The notes under the pieces: model-generated
Seen by the model: the letters and a program-made list of their open reading frames with translations, nothing else
The model's database searches: none
Told to the model about the DNA's origin: nothing
Position numbers and translations under genes: made by a program
In this document: positions 24,555-32,037 of the stretch, piece by piece
Numbering within the stretch: position 1 is the first letter of the stretch
Layout: each line of letters starts with the position of its first letter
Source: Pseudobacteriovorax antillogorgiicola
GTDB lineage: Bacteria; Bdellovibrionota_B; Oligoflexia; Oligoflexales; CAIYRB01
Assembly (NCBI GenBank): GCA_945862295.1
Contig: CAMAXT010000026.1
Location: 1 to 32,037 of the forward strand
Direction of reading: 5' to 3'
Length of the DNA stretch: 32,037 nucleotides

Positions 24555-25397
24555 TTAATTCTGCAGGAGCGAAAGCGCCAATTTCGGTACATTATTCGCC
24601 TGCGCAAGTACCGACGTACCCGCCTGCATCAAGATATTGTGCTTAGTCATCTCCGCCGTTTCTTCAGCGATATCTACGTCCTTAATGCGTGAACGAGCAG
24701 CTGAGAGGTTCTCGATCGAAATTCCAACGTTTCTGATCGTAGAAGACAAACGGTTTTCGATTGCACCGAGTTCCGCACGAGTTGCTGAAACGTCTTCGAT
24801 TGCTTTATCAATAGAAGTCAAACTTGTCTGAGCATTAACTTTCGAATCAACCGAGAGTTCTTCCATTCCGAGTTTATCGGTATTCACATCGAGCTTAAAT
24901 GCGTCGAAAGAAATGCGGTCAACACCCAAAAGGTTTTCACCACCGGTGTTAACTTGAAAGTCTAAAGAGCCACCGGTACCGTCAAGGAGGAATGTACCGT
25001 TGAATTCAGTACCGTTAGCGATACGGTCAAGTTCTTGCTTTAAAGATTGATACTCGAGGTCGAGGTACTTTCGTTCACGAGCACCAATGGTATCACTGGC
25101 TGCTTGTACACCAAGCTCCCTTAAACGCACGAGGATGTTCTGAACTTCGTTCAAGCCACCTTCAGCAACCTGAATAAGAGATATACCGTCCGAAGCGTTT
25201 CGTTGCGCCTGCACCAAACCGCGGGTCTTGGCCCTCAGTTTCTCTGAAATAGCTAAACCTGCGGCGTCATCACCTGCTCGGTTGATGCGGTATCCGCTGG
25301 ATAAGCGTTCAAGTGACCTATCGAGCAACTCTCTAGTTTCTCGTAAGTGCCTCTGTGATGTCAGCGACGATACGTTTGTCGCAATTCTCAGGCCCAT
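24555..25397 (-). CDS. fliC: flagellin
   Basis: A 280-residue flagellin, the filament subunit. It has the conserved N-terminal D0/D1 (MGLRIATNVSSLTSQRHLRE, then LERLSSGYRINRAGDDAAGL) and the C-terminal partner (IENLSAARSRIKDVDIAEET, then VLAQANNVPKLALSLLQN). The variable D2/D3 region is almost absent (about 145-185 only), giving a compact flagellin like those of many short-filament bacteria. The ATG at 25397 has AAGGAAA upstream. It is a single gene with a leader of about 250 bp that has candidate promoters and a repeated motif (see separate entries), and a terminator directly after. Only one flagellin gene lies in the window; paralogues elsewhere are common in Bdellovibrio relatives. Confidence 0.96.
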   Translation of the reverse strand: MGLRIATNVSSLTSQRHLRETRELLDRSLERLSSGYRINRAGDDAAGLAISEKLRAKTRGLVQAQRNASDGISLIQVAEGGLNEVQNILVRLRELGVQAASDTIGARERKYLDLEYQSLKQELDRIANGTEFNGTFLLDGTGGSLDFQVNTGGENLLGVDRISFDAFKLDVNTDKLGMEELSVDSKVNAQTSLTSIDKAIEDVSATRAELGAIENRLSSTIRNVGISIENLSAARSRIKDVDIAEETAEMTKHNILMQAGTSVLAQANNVPKLALSLLQN

Positions 25398-25419
25398 TTT
25401 TCATTTCCTTGTGGGATAA

Positions 25420-25433
25420 TGACCAGGTGCAAA
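25420..25433. repeat. operator-like repeat, copy 1 in fliC leader
   Basis: TGACCAGGTGCAAA on the plus strand, 23 bp upstream of the fliC start. The same motif with one change (TGACCTGGTGCAAA) occurs at 25541-25554, 121 bp away in the same orientation. The core is an imperfect palindrome (TGACC-A/T-GGTGCA). It may bind a regulator; that is inference. Confidence 0.45.
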
Positions 25434-25505
25434 TTTGTATATTTTGAAGCGGTGATATCCCGCTGCAGAATTCTATGATGATCGTGTAGGAATTGGGGTT
25501 CTAAG

Positions 25506-25532
25506 TATTAGGCTATCATACCTGTGTCTTAA
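25506..25532 (-). promoter_or_regulatory. candidate sigma-28 (FliA) promoter of fliC
   Basis: On the minus strand TTAA, 15 bp, then GCCTAATA, compared with the FliA consensus TAAA-N15-GCCGATAA. The spacing is exact and the -10 has two changes. It lies about 110 bp upstream of fliC. Confidence 0.35.
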
Positions 25533-25540
25533 ATAACAAC

Positions 25541-25554
25541 TGACCTGGTGCAAA
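25541..25554. repeat. operator-like repeat, copy 2 in fliC upstream region
   Basis: TGACCTGGTGCAAA, matching copy 1 at 25420-25433 in 13 of 14 positions. It overlaps the sigma-54-like element at 25549-25565. Confidence 0.45.
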
Positions 25555-25565
25555 ACTGTTTCCTG
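25549..25565 (-). promoter_or_regulatory. candidate sigma-54 promoter of fliC
   Basis: On the minus strand CAGGAAACAGTTTTGCA: invariant GG and GC are 10 nt apart, and TTGCA matches the -12 element; the -24 side (AGGAAAC) is a partial match to TGGCAC. The initiation site would be about 140 nt upstream of fliC. Confidence 0.35.
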
Positions 25566-25592
25566 CACAAATGCAGCATCCGGTAATGAACG

Positions 25593-25622
25593 AAAAAAAC
25601 GCCTGAGATGACAGACGTTTTT
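25593..25622 (-). terminator. terminator of Gld-like cassette B
   Basis: On the minus strand AAAAACGTCTG pairs with CAGGCGTTTTT around a TCATCT loop (11 bp, one G-U) followed by a T-run. It lies 27 nt after the DUF4340 stop and separates cassette B from the fliC promoter. Confidence 0.8.
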
Positions 25623-25648
25623 GATTCGATTTTCGATTTTTCTAACTC

Positions 25649-26716
25649 TTATTTCACATCCGCAAAAACAGTCGCGATATCCTTCTCGATAGGCTCCGCT
25701 CGATTCGTCACAATCACAGCGTGGACCTTGAGGAAGTCGGAATAAACAAAATATTGCTGGGTATCTTCAGATAGTTTACGGAAAATAAGCTTGTCTGCTG
25801 GAGCACCACCTTTTTCGAGGGCGATTTCCAGAAATGGCTCTGTGCTTTTGAGTCGCTGCTCTTGTTCGTCAGTCGCGTAACTGGCTAACCGAAGTTTATT
25901 GACTTTATCCATCCATGATTCGTAAGACGGCTTCGCAACTGCACCTTCTTCGTCATCAGTCCAAATTGGCTCGCCCTCTTTGTTTTTTTGCGTGTGAGCT
26001 AATTTTTTTGTGACAGTTCCAGCTTTGACTTCAGCTTTCGTAACTTCTTCTAAAGGAATACTAACGATTCTCCGGTCGTGCATGCGGACGTTTGCTTTTT
26101 CGAAGTTATCAAATCCTTGATCTGAAATTAGGAGCACTCTCCCTGGTTTTCCAGTTGCATCAGTTTCCATCACAAAACGGTTCTGACTTCCGTAAGATTT
26201 CTTACCAAGAAAGAAGTGCGTGCTTTTACCACCGTCTTGCACGACTTCAAATCTGAACTTTAATCCCTCCAGTCCAAATTCTTTATACTGATCTTCTTTA
26301 ATTGTTCCGACTACACGCTCAGCTTTCAAAGGGTTAAAAGACTTAATGAGTTCATCAAATTTTTCGTTACTAAGAAGCTTTTCGTTCACCGTCTTTCCTG
26401 GTGTCTCAGGAGCGGGTTCAGCGGTCGGTAATTCTTCGGTAGTCTCAGGATTTTCTGGGTCTGGAGCGACTGCAACAGGTTCTTTCGGTTGTTCAGTACG
26501 TGTGTGCTCTATCCAGAAACGCTCACCGTTAGGTCGTCTTGCTGCTTCGACATTAACGTCAGCCCCGGTCAATTTCAGAGAGACAATCGACTTAGGCTCA
26601 ATGTTGATTACATCAACTTTCTGGTCTTGATCTTCGTCCGCTGGTTTGGATGCCCAGTAAGCAAGGCCTAGTCCGGCTGTTAAAAGGACTCCGTTAACAA
26701 TTATATCAAGCCGCAT
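25649..26716 (-). CDS. DUF4340-domain membrane-anchored protein, cassette B
   Basis: A 355-residue protein, last gene of cassette B. It has one N-terminal membrane anchor (about 5-22, IIVNGVLLTAGLGLAYWA), a Pro/Glu/Thr-rich flexible linker (about 75-112), then the DUF4340 fold with VVGTIKEDQYKEFGLEGLKF and FEVVQDGGKSTHFFLGKKSY, which are typical family segments (the 'EFGL' turn followed by the '..FFLGKKSYGSQNRF..' strand). The extracytoplasmic role with the exporter is inferred from constant linkage to gldG genes. The start overlaps the gldG stop by 11 nt with GGGGGT upstream. Compared with cassette A (338 residues) the linker is the main difference. A terminator follows at 25593-25622. Confidence 0.85.
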   Translation of the reverse strand: MRLDIIVNGVLLTAGLGLAYWASKPADEDQDQKVDVINIEPKSIVSLKLTGADVNVEAARRPNGERFWIEHTRTEQPKEPVAVAPDPENPETTEELPTAEPAPETPGKTVNEKLLSNEKFDELIKSFNPLKAERVVGTIKEDQYKEFGLEGLKFRFEVVQDGGKSTHFFLGKKSYGSQNRFVMETDATGKPGRVLLISDQGFDNFEKANVRMHDRRIVSIPLEEVTKAEVKAGTVTKKLAHTQKNKEGEPIWTDDEEGAVAKPSYESWMDKVNKLRLASYATDEQEQRLKSTEPFLEIALEKGGAPADKLIFRKLSEDTQQYFVYSDFLKVHAVIVTNRAEPIEKDIATVFADVK

Positions 26717-28598
26717 TGCGACCCCCTTTTTTCACAACAATCTTTCTACGTCTGGTTGCCAGAAATCCCGCTCCTAAAACCAAAGCTGGAACAATGATGA
26801 CCGTTCCGTGGAACCAAACAACATCTTCTTTTTTTGTGTGCCTGATTTTGACGTCTTCTTCCGATGCTAATGCGCCAGCTAATTCTGATTCACCAACAAG
26901 CCATTTCAAACTGTCAGAAAAGAAAAGCACGTTTCCGACGTTTCGCACAAGCGCGTCAGATAAAACGGTTGCATCTCCAAGGGCTACGACCCTACCCTTG
27001 CGATTTTTGTTCTCAGCTTTAAAGTCTTTCAATTCAGCAACTGCGCCCATGACGTAGGCATCTGCTTTTTCATCGGCGTCTTTTTTAAAATTTTTGTTGG
27101 TGTCAACGAACGTATCCGTGAGAGCCCGAACTGTTTCGAACGCTCTCCATTTACCAAGTTCAGGTGTGATGGAGAAGTAACCGCCGTGGTAGTAAAGAAC
27201 CGCAACTCTCTCGTCATGCTTAGACAGACTCGATACTGACTCATGAGATGTAAAGATATTTGAAAAAACAAACCAGGCATCGCTAGGACTACGGGTCGCC
27301 GAGATAAAATTCTTTTCATTCGCCAAAGGAACCCGGTTAAACTTAAGACCCATGTCCGCGACCATAATTTCAAGTGGATTCTGCGCTGTTGGACTCGGCA
27401 TACCAGCATCGCCGACATTAGCTTCAATGTCGAAGAGAACCATTATATTGCCGCCTTTTTCTACGTACGTTTTAAGGACATCGACTTCTTCCTGAGAGAA
27501 GTGCTGAGTCGGCCCAGCGATGATGACTGCTGCTGCATCTTCAGGTACAGCGCTAGCGCTTCCCTCAGTGACGCCAAAAAGCCGGGTGCTGTAATTTTGT
27601 TGCCTTAGAAAGGTTTCCAGAAGCCTTAACGAGCGCAGTTGGTTTTCAGCTTCGTCGCCCACCCAGGAGAGTTCGCCGTGGCCGCGGGTGAAATAAACTG
27701 TCTTGCGTTCAGAAGTTATTTCGAGAAAAGACTTTTGAAACTGACTATCTATTTCTTTGATAGTCTTCCGCGCTTTTGCGATGGTCGTTCCGGTATCAAT
27801 GCGAGCCTTCTTTCCAGCGACATCAAATACAATCTGACCGTTTCGAGAAACTTTAAATTCTTCCGCCTTCGCCGGGTTCATATCTTTATCGTAGTAGGAA
27901 ACCTTGACCCGTGGTTCTTTCGCTGCCAATGCATCAAAGTAATCTGAAACTAAAGTCCGGACTTCATTTCCTTGCGGGTAAAACAAAGCGATATTGATGT
28001 CTTCAGTAAGCGTCGCAGCCATCTTCAAAGACGACTCACTAGGAGTACGAACCTTTAGGTAACTCCAGTCTTTGGTAATGTTCTTTCTAGCAGCCGTAAA
28101 ATTCAGAGCAACGAGGGCCGCAAGGAATAATCCGATGCTGAGCCAAGCCATCCCAGATCGTCCAACACGCTGCGGCTCTGCATTAGGACCATGTCCAGTA
28201 TCGCGCATCGCCCATTCAAGCCCGATACCGTAGAAGAGACCAAGAATCATCAAGGTCAGCCAACCGCCGAGGTAAAGTTTGGCTATTGTCGATTCGGGGC
28301 TGGCAGCATCTCCGAGAGACTGACGGTACAGAAGATAAAAACCAAAAGAAGCAACGACCATGATCTGCCAAATCACCAACTTTCGCCAACTTTTCGCTTC
28401 GCCTTTGTGAGCCTTCGCGCTTGCTCCAACCGAAAGCATAAACGTCATGACAAGAGACAGGATCATAAGTGCAATGGCACTAGCTCGCAATATCGTATGA
28501 AAGCTCTCTACTGAAAGGTAACGGTCGCCTACAAAGACCAAAACCGCACCTAACAAAAACAATGGTAATCTTAAGAACCGAAGTATTTTATCCATCAT
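26706..28598 (-). CDS. GldG-family ABC exporter auxiliary protein with N-terminal membrane extension, cassette B
   Basis: A 630-residue GldG-family protein. Unlike cassette A it has five hydrophobic segments in the first ~170 residues (about 9-23, 36-55, 72-90, 108-125 and 150-168), then the extracytoplasmic GldG domain (TLTEDINIALFYPQGNEVRT) with YFTRGHGELSW and the strand KGGNIMVLFDIEANVGD, and a last membrane segment (TVIIVPALVLGAGFLATR). It lacks the long charged coiled coil that precedes the C-terminal anchor in cassette A. The ATG at 28598 overlaps the permease stop by 4 nt (ATGA), with GGAGG 8 nt upstream; a GTG at 28607 overlaps that site. The function within the exporter is inferred. 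Confidence 0.87.
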   Translation of the reverse strand: MMDKILRFLRLPLFLLGAVLVFVGDRYLSVESFHTILRASAIALMILSLVMTFMLSVGASAKAHKGEAKSWRKLVIWQIMVVASFGFYLLYRQSLGDAASPESTIAKLYLGGWLTLMILGLFYGIGLEWAMRDTGHGPNAEPQRVGRSGMAWLSIGLFLAALVALNFTAARKNITKDWSYLKVRTPSESSLKMAATLTEDINIALFYPQGNEVRTLVSDYFDALAAKEPRVKVSYYDKDMNPAKAEEFKVSRNGQIVFDVAGKKARIDTGTTIAKARKTIKEIDSQFQKSFLEITSERKTVYFTRGHGELSWVGDEAENQLRSLRLLETFLRQQNYSTRLFGVTEGSASAVPEDAAAVIIAGPTQHFSQEEVDVLKTYVEKGGNIMVLFDIEANVGDAGMPSPTAQNPLEIMVADMGLKFNRVPLANEKNFISATRSPSDAWFVFSNIFTSHESVSSLSKHDERVAVLYYHGGYFSITPELGKWRAFETVRALTDTFVDTNKNFKKDADEKADAYVMGAVAELKDFKAENKNRKGRVVALGDATVLSDALVRNVGNVLFFSDSLKWLVGESELAGALASEEDVKIRHTKKEDVVWFHGTVIIVPALVLGAGFLATRRRKIVVKKGGRNAA

Positions 28599-29323
28599 CC
28601 GCGCCACCTCCGAGCTTCAAGAGCCCTGACAGAACACTCTAAAAAGAACACCGTAATACTGATGTAATAGATCACGTCTTTTGTATTCACAATGCCCTGA
28701 GAGAAAGGGGAAAAGTGCTTGTTGTGAATCGAGAGATAAGCAAACAGATCTTTAAAAGGTGGTTCGACAATCTCAGACACCATCCAAAGAACTAAAAGGG
28801 TAACGGTAAATAATGCACCCGTCACTCCAGCGATCAGTTGATTGGGAGAGATGGTCGAAGCAAAGAGCGTTACAGCTATCGCTGTTGCTCCCAAAAAAGA
28901 CAATACAAGGTAACCGCTCGCCAAGTGTCCCAGCGACACCTTACCATTAATAAAAATCAGTGCTGGCATGTAGAGAGACAAGAATAGAATGATCAATGAG
29001 AAGATAAGCGCTGAAAGAAATTTTCCGTAGATCAATTGTCGTTCAGAAATTGGCGATGTGTAAAAAAGAACGATCGTTCCATTCTGCTTTTCTTCAGCTA
29101 TTAGCCGCATTGCCAAGAAAACACCAGAAACAATCGATATCCCCGAAGCAAAGTAGAAGAAGTCAGCAAGGACATCGGCGGAGAACTTCGGTGTACCGCT
29201 AATCGCGAAAGCATTGAACAACAAGCCATCGATGAAAAGCGCAGCTGCGCAAATTATATATCCCATCCAGGTCGAAAAAAAAGATCGCAGTTCTCGCCCA
29301 GCTACAAGTAACGCTTTAGACAT
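28595..29323 (-). CDS. ABC-2 type permease (GldF-like), cassette B
   Basis: A 242-residue membrane protein with about six transmembrane segments, matching the cassette A permease in length and plan. The coupling loop RLIAEEKQNGTIVLFYTSPI corresponds to RLWAEERRSGTIELLFTLPV in cassette A, and SQGIVNTKDVIYYISI corresponds to SRGLLDSRDLIYFVSA. It should form the membrane part of an exporter with the ATPase encoded upstream (8-nt overlap) and the GldG protein downstream (4-nt overlap). The ATG at 29323 starts MSKALLVAGRELRSFF; the first residues form the usual cytoplasmic amphipathic elbow helix. The substrate is unknown. Confidence 0.9.
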   Translation of the reverse strand: MSKALLVAGRELRSFFSTWMGYIICAAALFIDGLLFNAFAISGTPKFSADVLADFFYFASGISIVSGVFLAMRLIAEEKQNGTIVLFYTSPISERQLIYGKFLSALIFSLIILFLSLYMPALIFINGKVSLGHLASGYLVLSFLGATAIAVTLFASTISPNQLIAGVTGALFTVTLLVLWMVSEIVEPPFKDLFAYLSIHNKHFSPFSQGIVNTKDVIYYISITVFFLECSVRALEARRWRG

Positions 29324-30263
29324 GTGAGCGTTCCTCCCCTGTTTTGATCAGTTTCATGAACACACCTTCAAGACCTGTGTCGGCCCTTGTCATGCCAAGT
29401 AGCCCAACGCCAGCCCCGACAATTTTTGCGGCGACTGCAGCCCTAACATCACGGTCGGTTTCGATAAGGAGGCGGTCTGTGCCAGCTGCAACGCCCCGTT
29501 GAAGTTCGACGCCGGTCACCCCTTCGAGTTTCCGAAGTTCAGAATCAAAGCTCCCCTGCAGAGACTCAACATCACAGGATAGCTTCATGTTCTGCATCAT
29601 GCGGCCTTGCAGCTGCGCTTCGGTGCCTTCTGCAACCAATCGTCCTTTATCAACGATCAAAATGCGGTCACAAGTTCGAGTGATTTCAGAAAGAATGTGA
29701 CTAGAAAGGACCACAGTGTAGCGGCCTTTTAGCGAGATGATCAAGTCACGCATCTCGACAATTTGAACAGGATCTAGACCGTTGATTGGTTCGTCGAGAA
29801 TTAGAACTTTTGGATCATGCACAAGAGCTTGACCGATTCCCACACGCTGACGGAATCCGTGCGAAAGTTCACCGAGGCGTTTTTCTTGCACACCGCTAGT
29901 ATTGGTTTGAGCCATCACTGCTTCGACGCGCTCTTTAACCCGGTTAGAGGGTACATTTTTAAGTTTGGCGACATATTCAAGATAACTTCTGACTGTCATC
30001 TCGTCATAGAGTGGAGGCGTATCTGGTAAGTAACCAATCAACTTCCTGATCTCGTGCGGATTTTCATCAACAGAGAATCCTGCTACTGATGCTTTGCCGT
30101 CTGAAGGCAGAAGGAAACAGCCCAACACTTTTAGGATCGTGCTTTTTCCAGCACCATTTAGTCCAAGAAGACCGACAATCTCGCCTTCGTTTATTCGAAA
30201 GCTAACATTGTCGATGGCCCGAAAGCCGCCATAATATTTGCTTAGCTTTTCAACGGAAATCAT
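29316..30263 (-). CDS. ABC transporter ATPase (GldA-like), cassette B
   Basis: A 315-residue ABC ATPase. Walker A GLNGAGKST (34-42), signature LSHGFRQR (133-140), Walker B VLILDEPINGLDP (153-165) and switch His in LSSHILSE. The motifs fall at the same residue numbers as in cassette A, with no gap over the first 170 residues, showing close paralogy despite many substitutions. The C-terminal ~90 residues form the GldA-type extension. The ATG at 30263 is preferred over a TTG at 30281; its ribosome site (GTGAG) is modest. It is the first gene of the cassette, with a 171-bp divergent region to the receiver-kinase gene. Confidence 0.92.
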   Translation of the reverse strand: MISVEKLSKYYGGFRAIDNVSFRINEGEIVGLLGLNGAGKSTILKVLGCFLLPSDGKASVAGFSVDENPHEIRKLIGYLPDTPPLYDEMTVRSYLEYVAKLKNVPSNRVKERVEAVMAQTNTSGVQEKRLGELSHGFRQRVGIGQALVHDPKVLILDEPINGLDPVQIVEMRDLIISLKGRYTVVLSSHILSEITRTCDRILIVDKGRLVAEGTEAQLQGRMMQNMKLSCDVESLQGSFDSELRKLEGVTGVELQRGVAAGTDRLLIETDRDVRAAVAAKIVGAGVGLLGMTRADTGLEGVFMKLIKTGEERSHV

Positions 30264-30347
30264 TCTCACACCCGTCCGCAAAAATTGCTGCTAAAAGGTC
30301 GCATAATCACGATATGTTTAGATTAACTTAGGTTAAAAGATGCAGAA

Positions 30348-30375
30348 TTGAACGGGCATAGTCAATAAGTTAAAT
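30348..30375 (+). promoter_or_regulatory. candidate promoter of the receiver-kinase genes
   Basis: TTGAAC (30348-30353), a 16-bp spacer and TTAAAT (30370-30375), about 105 bp upstream of the likely start. The leader then holds a 7-bp stem TCTCGCA (30375-30381) / TGCGAGA (30402-30408). Both matches are moderate. Confidence 0.35.
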
Positions 30376-30479
30376 CTCGCAACAGGTCATAAAAAAAGGT
30401 CTGCGAGAAATCTCTGAGTAGGACAGCAAAAATTTTGCTAAACTTCTCTAATAATATTTACCCAAGCCGGAGCCTCAGA

Positions 30480-31616
30480 TTGGATTCTAGATACCGCATC
30501 CTTATGGTCGACGATATTGTGCGCTATCACCACCTATACGAGATGGCGATCACAGAAGCTATGCCAGCAACTGTACATTTTGCAGACAATGGAGTTACTG
30601 CTCTCGAAAAGTTAGATGGACCACTCCCCTACGATCTCCTCATCCTCGATCTCAACATGCCAAAGCTGAATGGTGAAGACACACTCAAGGAAATCAGGCG
30701 AGATCCTGGCTTTAACAACATGCCGGTGATCATTCTTACCGGGGACCCGGACCCAATGCGCCAGAAGCATTTGCTAGATCTGGGGGCCGACGATTTTATC
30801 GAAAAAGGAGCGCCTCCGGAAGTTTTTGTTGCCCGGTTGAAGGCGCAGATGCGCTATAAAATGGTTCTCGATCAGATGACCCAGATGGCAGTGGATATGG
30901 ATATTTTTGCTGCAGGCATCCTGCATGACATCAGAAATATGGAAACTAACGTACTTACCATTTGCGAACTTGCCCGGGAATATCTGAACACTGACGCAGC
31001 CGGCCGAGCTCCACAGATCGCTAGTGATTTCGTGATGTTACAAAACAAATTAACATCGCTCGATAACTACGCCACAGACATCATCCACATGGTCAAAGAA
31101 ACTAATCGAAAACTGCAGCCGACGCGCACCGATATCGAAGCGATTGTTCATTGGGTTGCCAGTGTTGCTGACACACAAAAAAGTGCTGATCGAAAACCGC
31201 TCCAATGCGTCTTCCCAAAACCACTTCAGCCAGTCTTGGCGGACAAGCACTTTCTAAAACTCGCACTACTTAACATCGTCAGTAACGCCGTTAAATACAA
31301 ACGCCCCGATGTGGGCCCGGTAGTCACAATCACCCAGAGAGTTGGAGCAACGGTTGGCAACCGACCGTCAGTCGTAACTGAAATCAGAGACAACGGCCAA
31401 GGCATCAAGCACGGGGAATTGCGTAAAGTTTTTGACCCTTTTGTGCGAGGTTCTGACCGTTCCAGGAAAGATGGAGGCTTTGGTTTAGGTCTTTCAATGG
31501 TCTCAAAAGTTGTGACATCTATGGGCGGAAGGGTTTGGGCTGAGATTCCTGAGGACGGACCTGGTACCCGCATCTGTATCGAACTTGCTTCGATGGAGGT
31601 GGATCTTGAAAGATAA
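30480..31616 (+). CDS. receiver-histidine kinase hybrid without sensor domain, first of a pair
   Basis: A 378-residue cytoplasmic signalling protein. The receiver comes first (1-125): acidic pocket MVDD, phospho-acceptor Asp57 in LILDLNMP, switch Thr87, Lys109 in FIEKG. A dimerisation/phosphotransfer helix follows with His149 in GILHDIRNME, then an HATPase_c domain with N-box NIVSNAVKY (265-273), G1 DNGQGI (304-309), F-box VFDPFVRG and G2 GGFGLGLSM (332-340). No transmembrane or PAS region exists, so the input is probably phosphorylation of the receiver by another kinase, or protein contact. The start TTG at 30480 has GGAG 7 nt upstream; a TTG at 30435 (15 residues longer) has a worse-spaced AGGA. 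It overlaps the next gene by 11 nt. Confidence 0.88.
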   Translation: MDSRYRILMVDDIVRYHHLYEMAITEAMPATVHFADNGVTALEKLDGPLPYDLLILDLNMPKLNGEDTLKEIRRDPGFNNMPVIILTGDPDPMRQKHLLDLGADDFIEKGAPPEVFVARLKAQMRYKMVLDQMTQMAVDMDIFAAGILHDIRNMETNVLTICELAREYLNTDAAGRAPQIASDFVMLQNKLTSLDNYATDIIHMVKETNRKLQPTRTDIEAIVHWVASVADTQKSADRKPLQCVFPKPLQPVLADKHFLKLALLNIVSNAVKYKRPDVGPVVTITQRVGATVGNRPSVVTEIRDNGQGIKHGELRKVFDPFVRGSDRSRKDGGFGLGLSMVSKVVTSMGGRVWAEIPEDGPGTRICIELASMEVDLER

Positions 31617-32037
31617 TTTCGAAATTCTTGTTATCGAAGATCAGCCGAAGCACCAGAAAATTTTTGCTGAGACGCTCAAACACGAGCTTGAAGTCGAAGT
31701 CCGTTTCGCTGTCAGTGGCGAAGAAGGCTTAAAGATGATTGGCTCGGAGAAAAAACCCGACCTAGTCGTACTCGACTTAGACCTGCCAACTATCAGCGGC
31801 AAAGAAGTTCTAAAACGTCTAAAAGCTAACATCGATACCAGGCTTATCCCAGTCATGGTGCTGACCGGTTCAAGCAGCCAGTTAGCAGAGCTTGATCTTT
31901 TAGAAAGCGGTGCTGAAGATTACCTTGAAAAAGGTTCACATCCTGACATTCTTGTTTCGCGGATTAGAGCCCAAATTAGACACAAAAAAGCGATCGACCG
32001 TCTACAGAACCTAGCAATTAATCGCGATATTTTTGCT
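31606..32037 (+). CDS. second receiver(-histidine kinase) protein, partial at window end
   Basis: The open frame begins at TTG 31606 with GGAGG 6 nt upstream, overlaps the preceding gene by 11 nt and runs off the window, so only 144 residues are seen. They form a complete receiver: acidic pair in VIEDQP, phospho-acceptor Asp57 in VVLDLDLP, switch Thr in VMVLTGSSS and Lys109 in YLEKGSH. The last residues LQNLAINRDIFA match MTQMAVDMDIFA of the first gene, just before its phosphotransfer His, at the same residue number (144). A histidine kinase part is therefore expected beyond the window. The two genes are translationally coupled paralogues. Confidence 0.88.
   Translation, partial: MKDNFEILVIEDQPKHQKIFAETLKHELEVEVRFAVSGEEGLKMIGSEKKPDLVVLDLDLPTISGKEVLKRLKANIDTRLIPVMVLTGSSSQLAELDLLESGAEDYLEKGSHPDILVSRIRAQIRHKKAIDRLQNLAINRDIFA

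Noticed and set aside
26346-26630. A 94-codon Ser/Gly-rich plus-strand frame inside the DUF4340 gene of cassette B
   Set aside because: It is the antisense of the Pro/Glu-rich linker; its composition follows from that and there is no ribosome site.

Overview
The window looks like chromosomal DNA of a motile Gram-negative bacterium. It has a flagellar hook, cap, chaperone and flagellin, two secreted proteins with beta-barrel traits, a lipoprotein with a clear lipobox, and biotin-dependent pyruvate carboxylase. The moderate GC, the GldG/DUF4340 exporter cassettes, the long aromatic amino acid hydroxylase and the sensor-less receiver-kinases suggest Bdellovibrionota or a related delta-like lineage. 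That placement is inference from gene content; there is no rRNA or tRNA here to test it.

Left edge (1-335): the C-terminal end of an IS1182-type transposase, cut off at its 5' side, lies beside a cluster of REP-like repeats, one pair of which forms a 17-bp hairpin. Next, on the minus strand (336-4965), is Gld-like cassette A: ABC ATPase, ABC-2 permease, GldG-type protein and DUF4340 protein, tightly coupled. Upstream of it is a receiver-TPR protein (5145-6347) whose phospho-acceptor Asp is replaced by Glu.

Central metabolic and cell-envelope part (6474-19744): 6-phosphofructokinase, a 39-residue basic protein coupled to a predicted outer-membrane protein, a small membrane protein, a GNAT acetyltransferase, a lipoprotein, a long aromatic amino acid hydroxylase, pyruvate carboxylase, a second predicted outer-membrane protein, a 53-residue basic protein, a divergent CoaBC-like protein, a PlsC acyltransferase and a methyltransferase. 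A coding-like stretch without a usable start codon (19751-20068) lies between the methyltransferase and flgE.

Flagellar part (20105-25397): flgE, fliS and fliD on the minus strand, a tandem-GNAT gene on the plus strand, and fliC behind a leader with candidate sigma-54 and sigma-28 promoters and a repeated operator-like motif.

Right part: Gld-like cassette B (25649-30263) repeats the exact gene order and strand of cassette A, about 21 kb away. It is followed divergently by two overlapping receiver-histidine kinase genes, the second running off the window end. The most system-like content is the pair of colinear but diverged Gld cassettes and the tandem receiver-kinase pair. Nothing in the window looks like a CRISPR array, prophage or known defence island.
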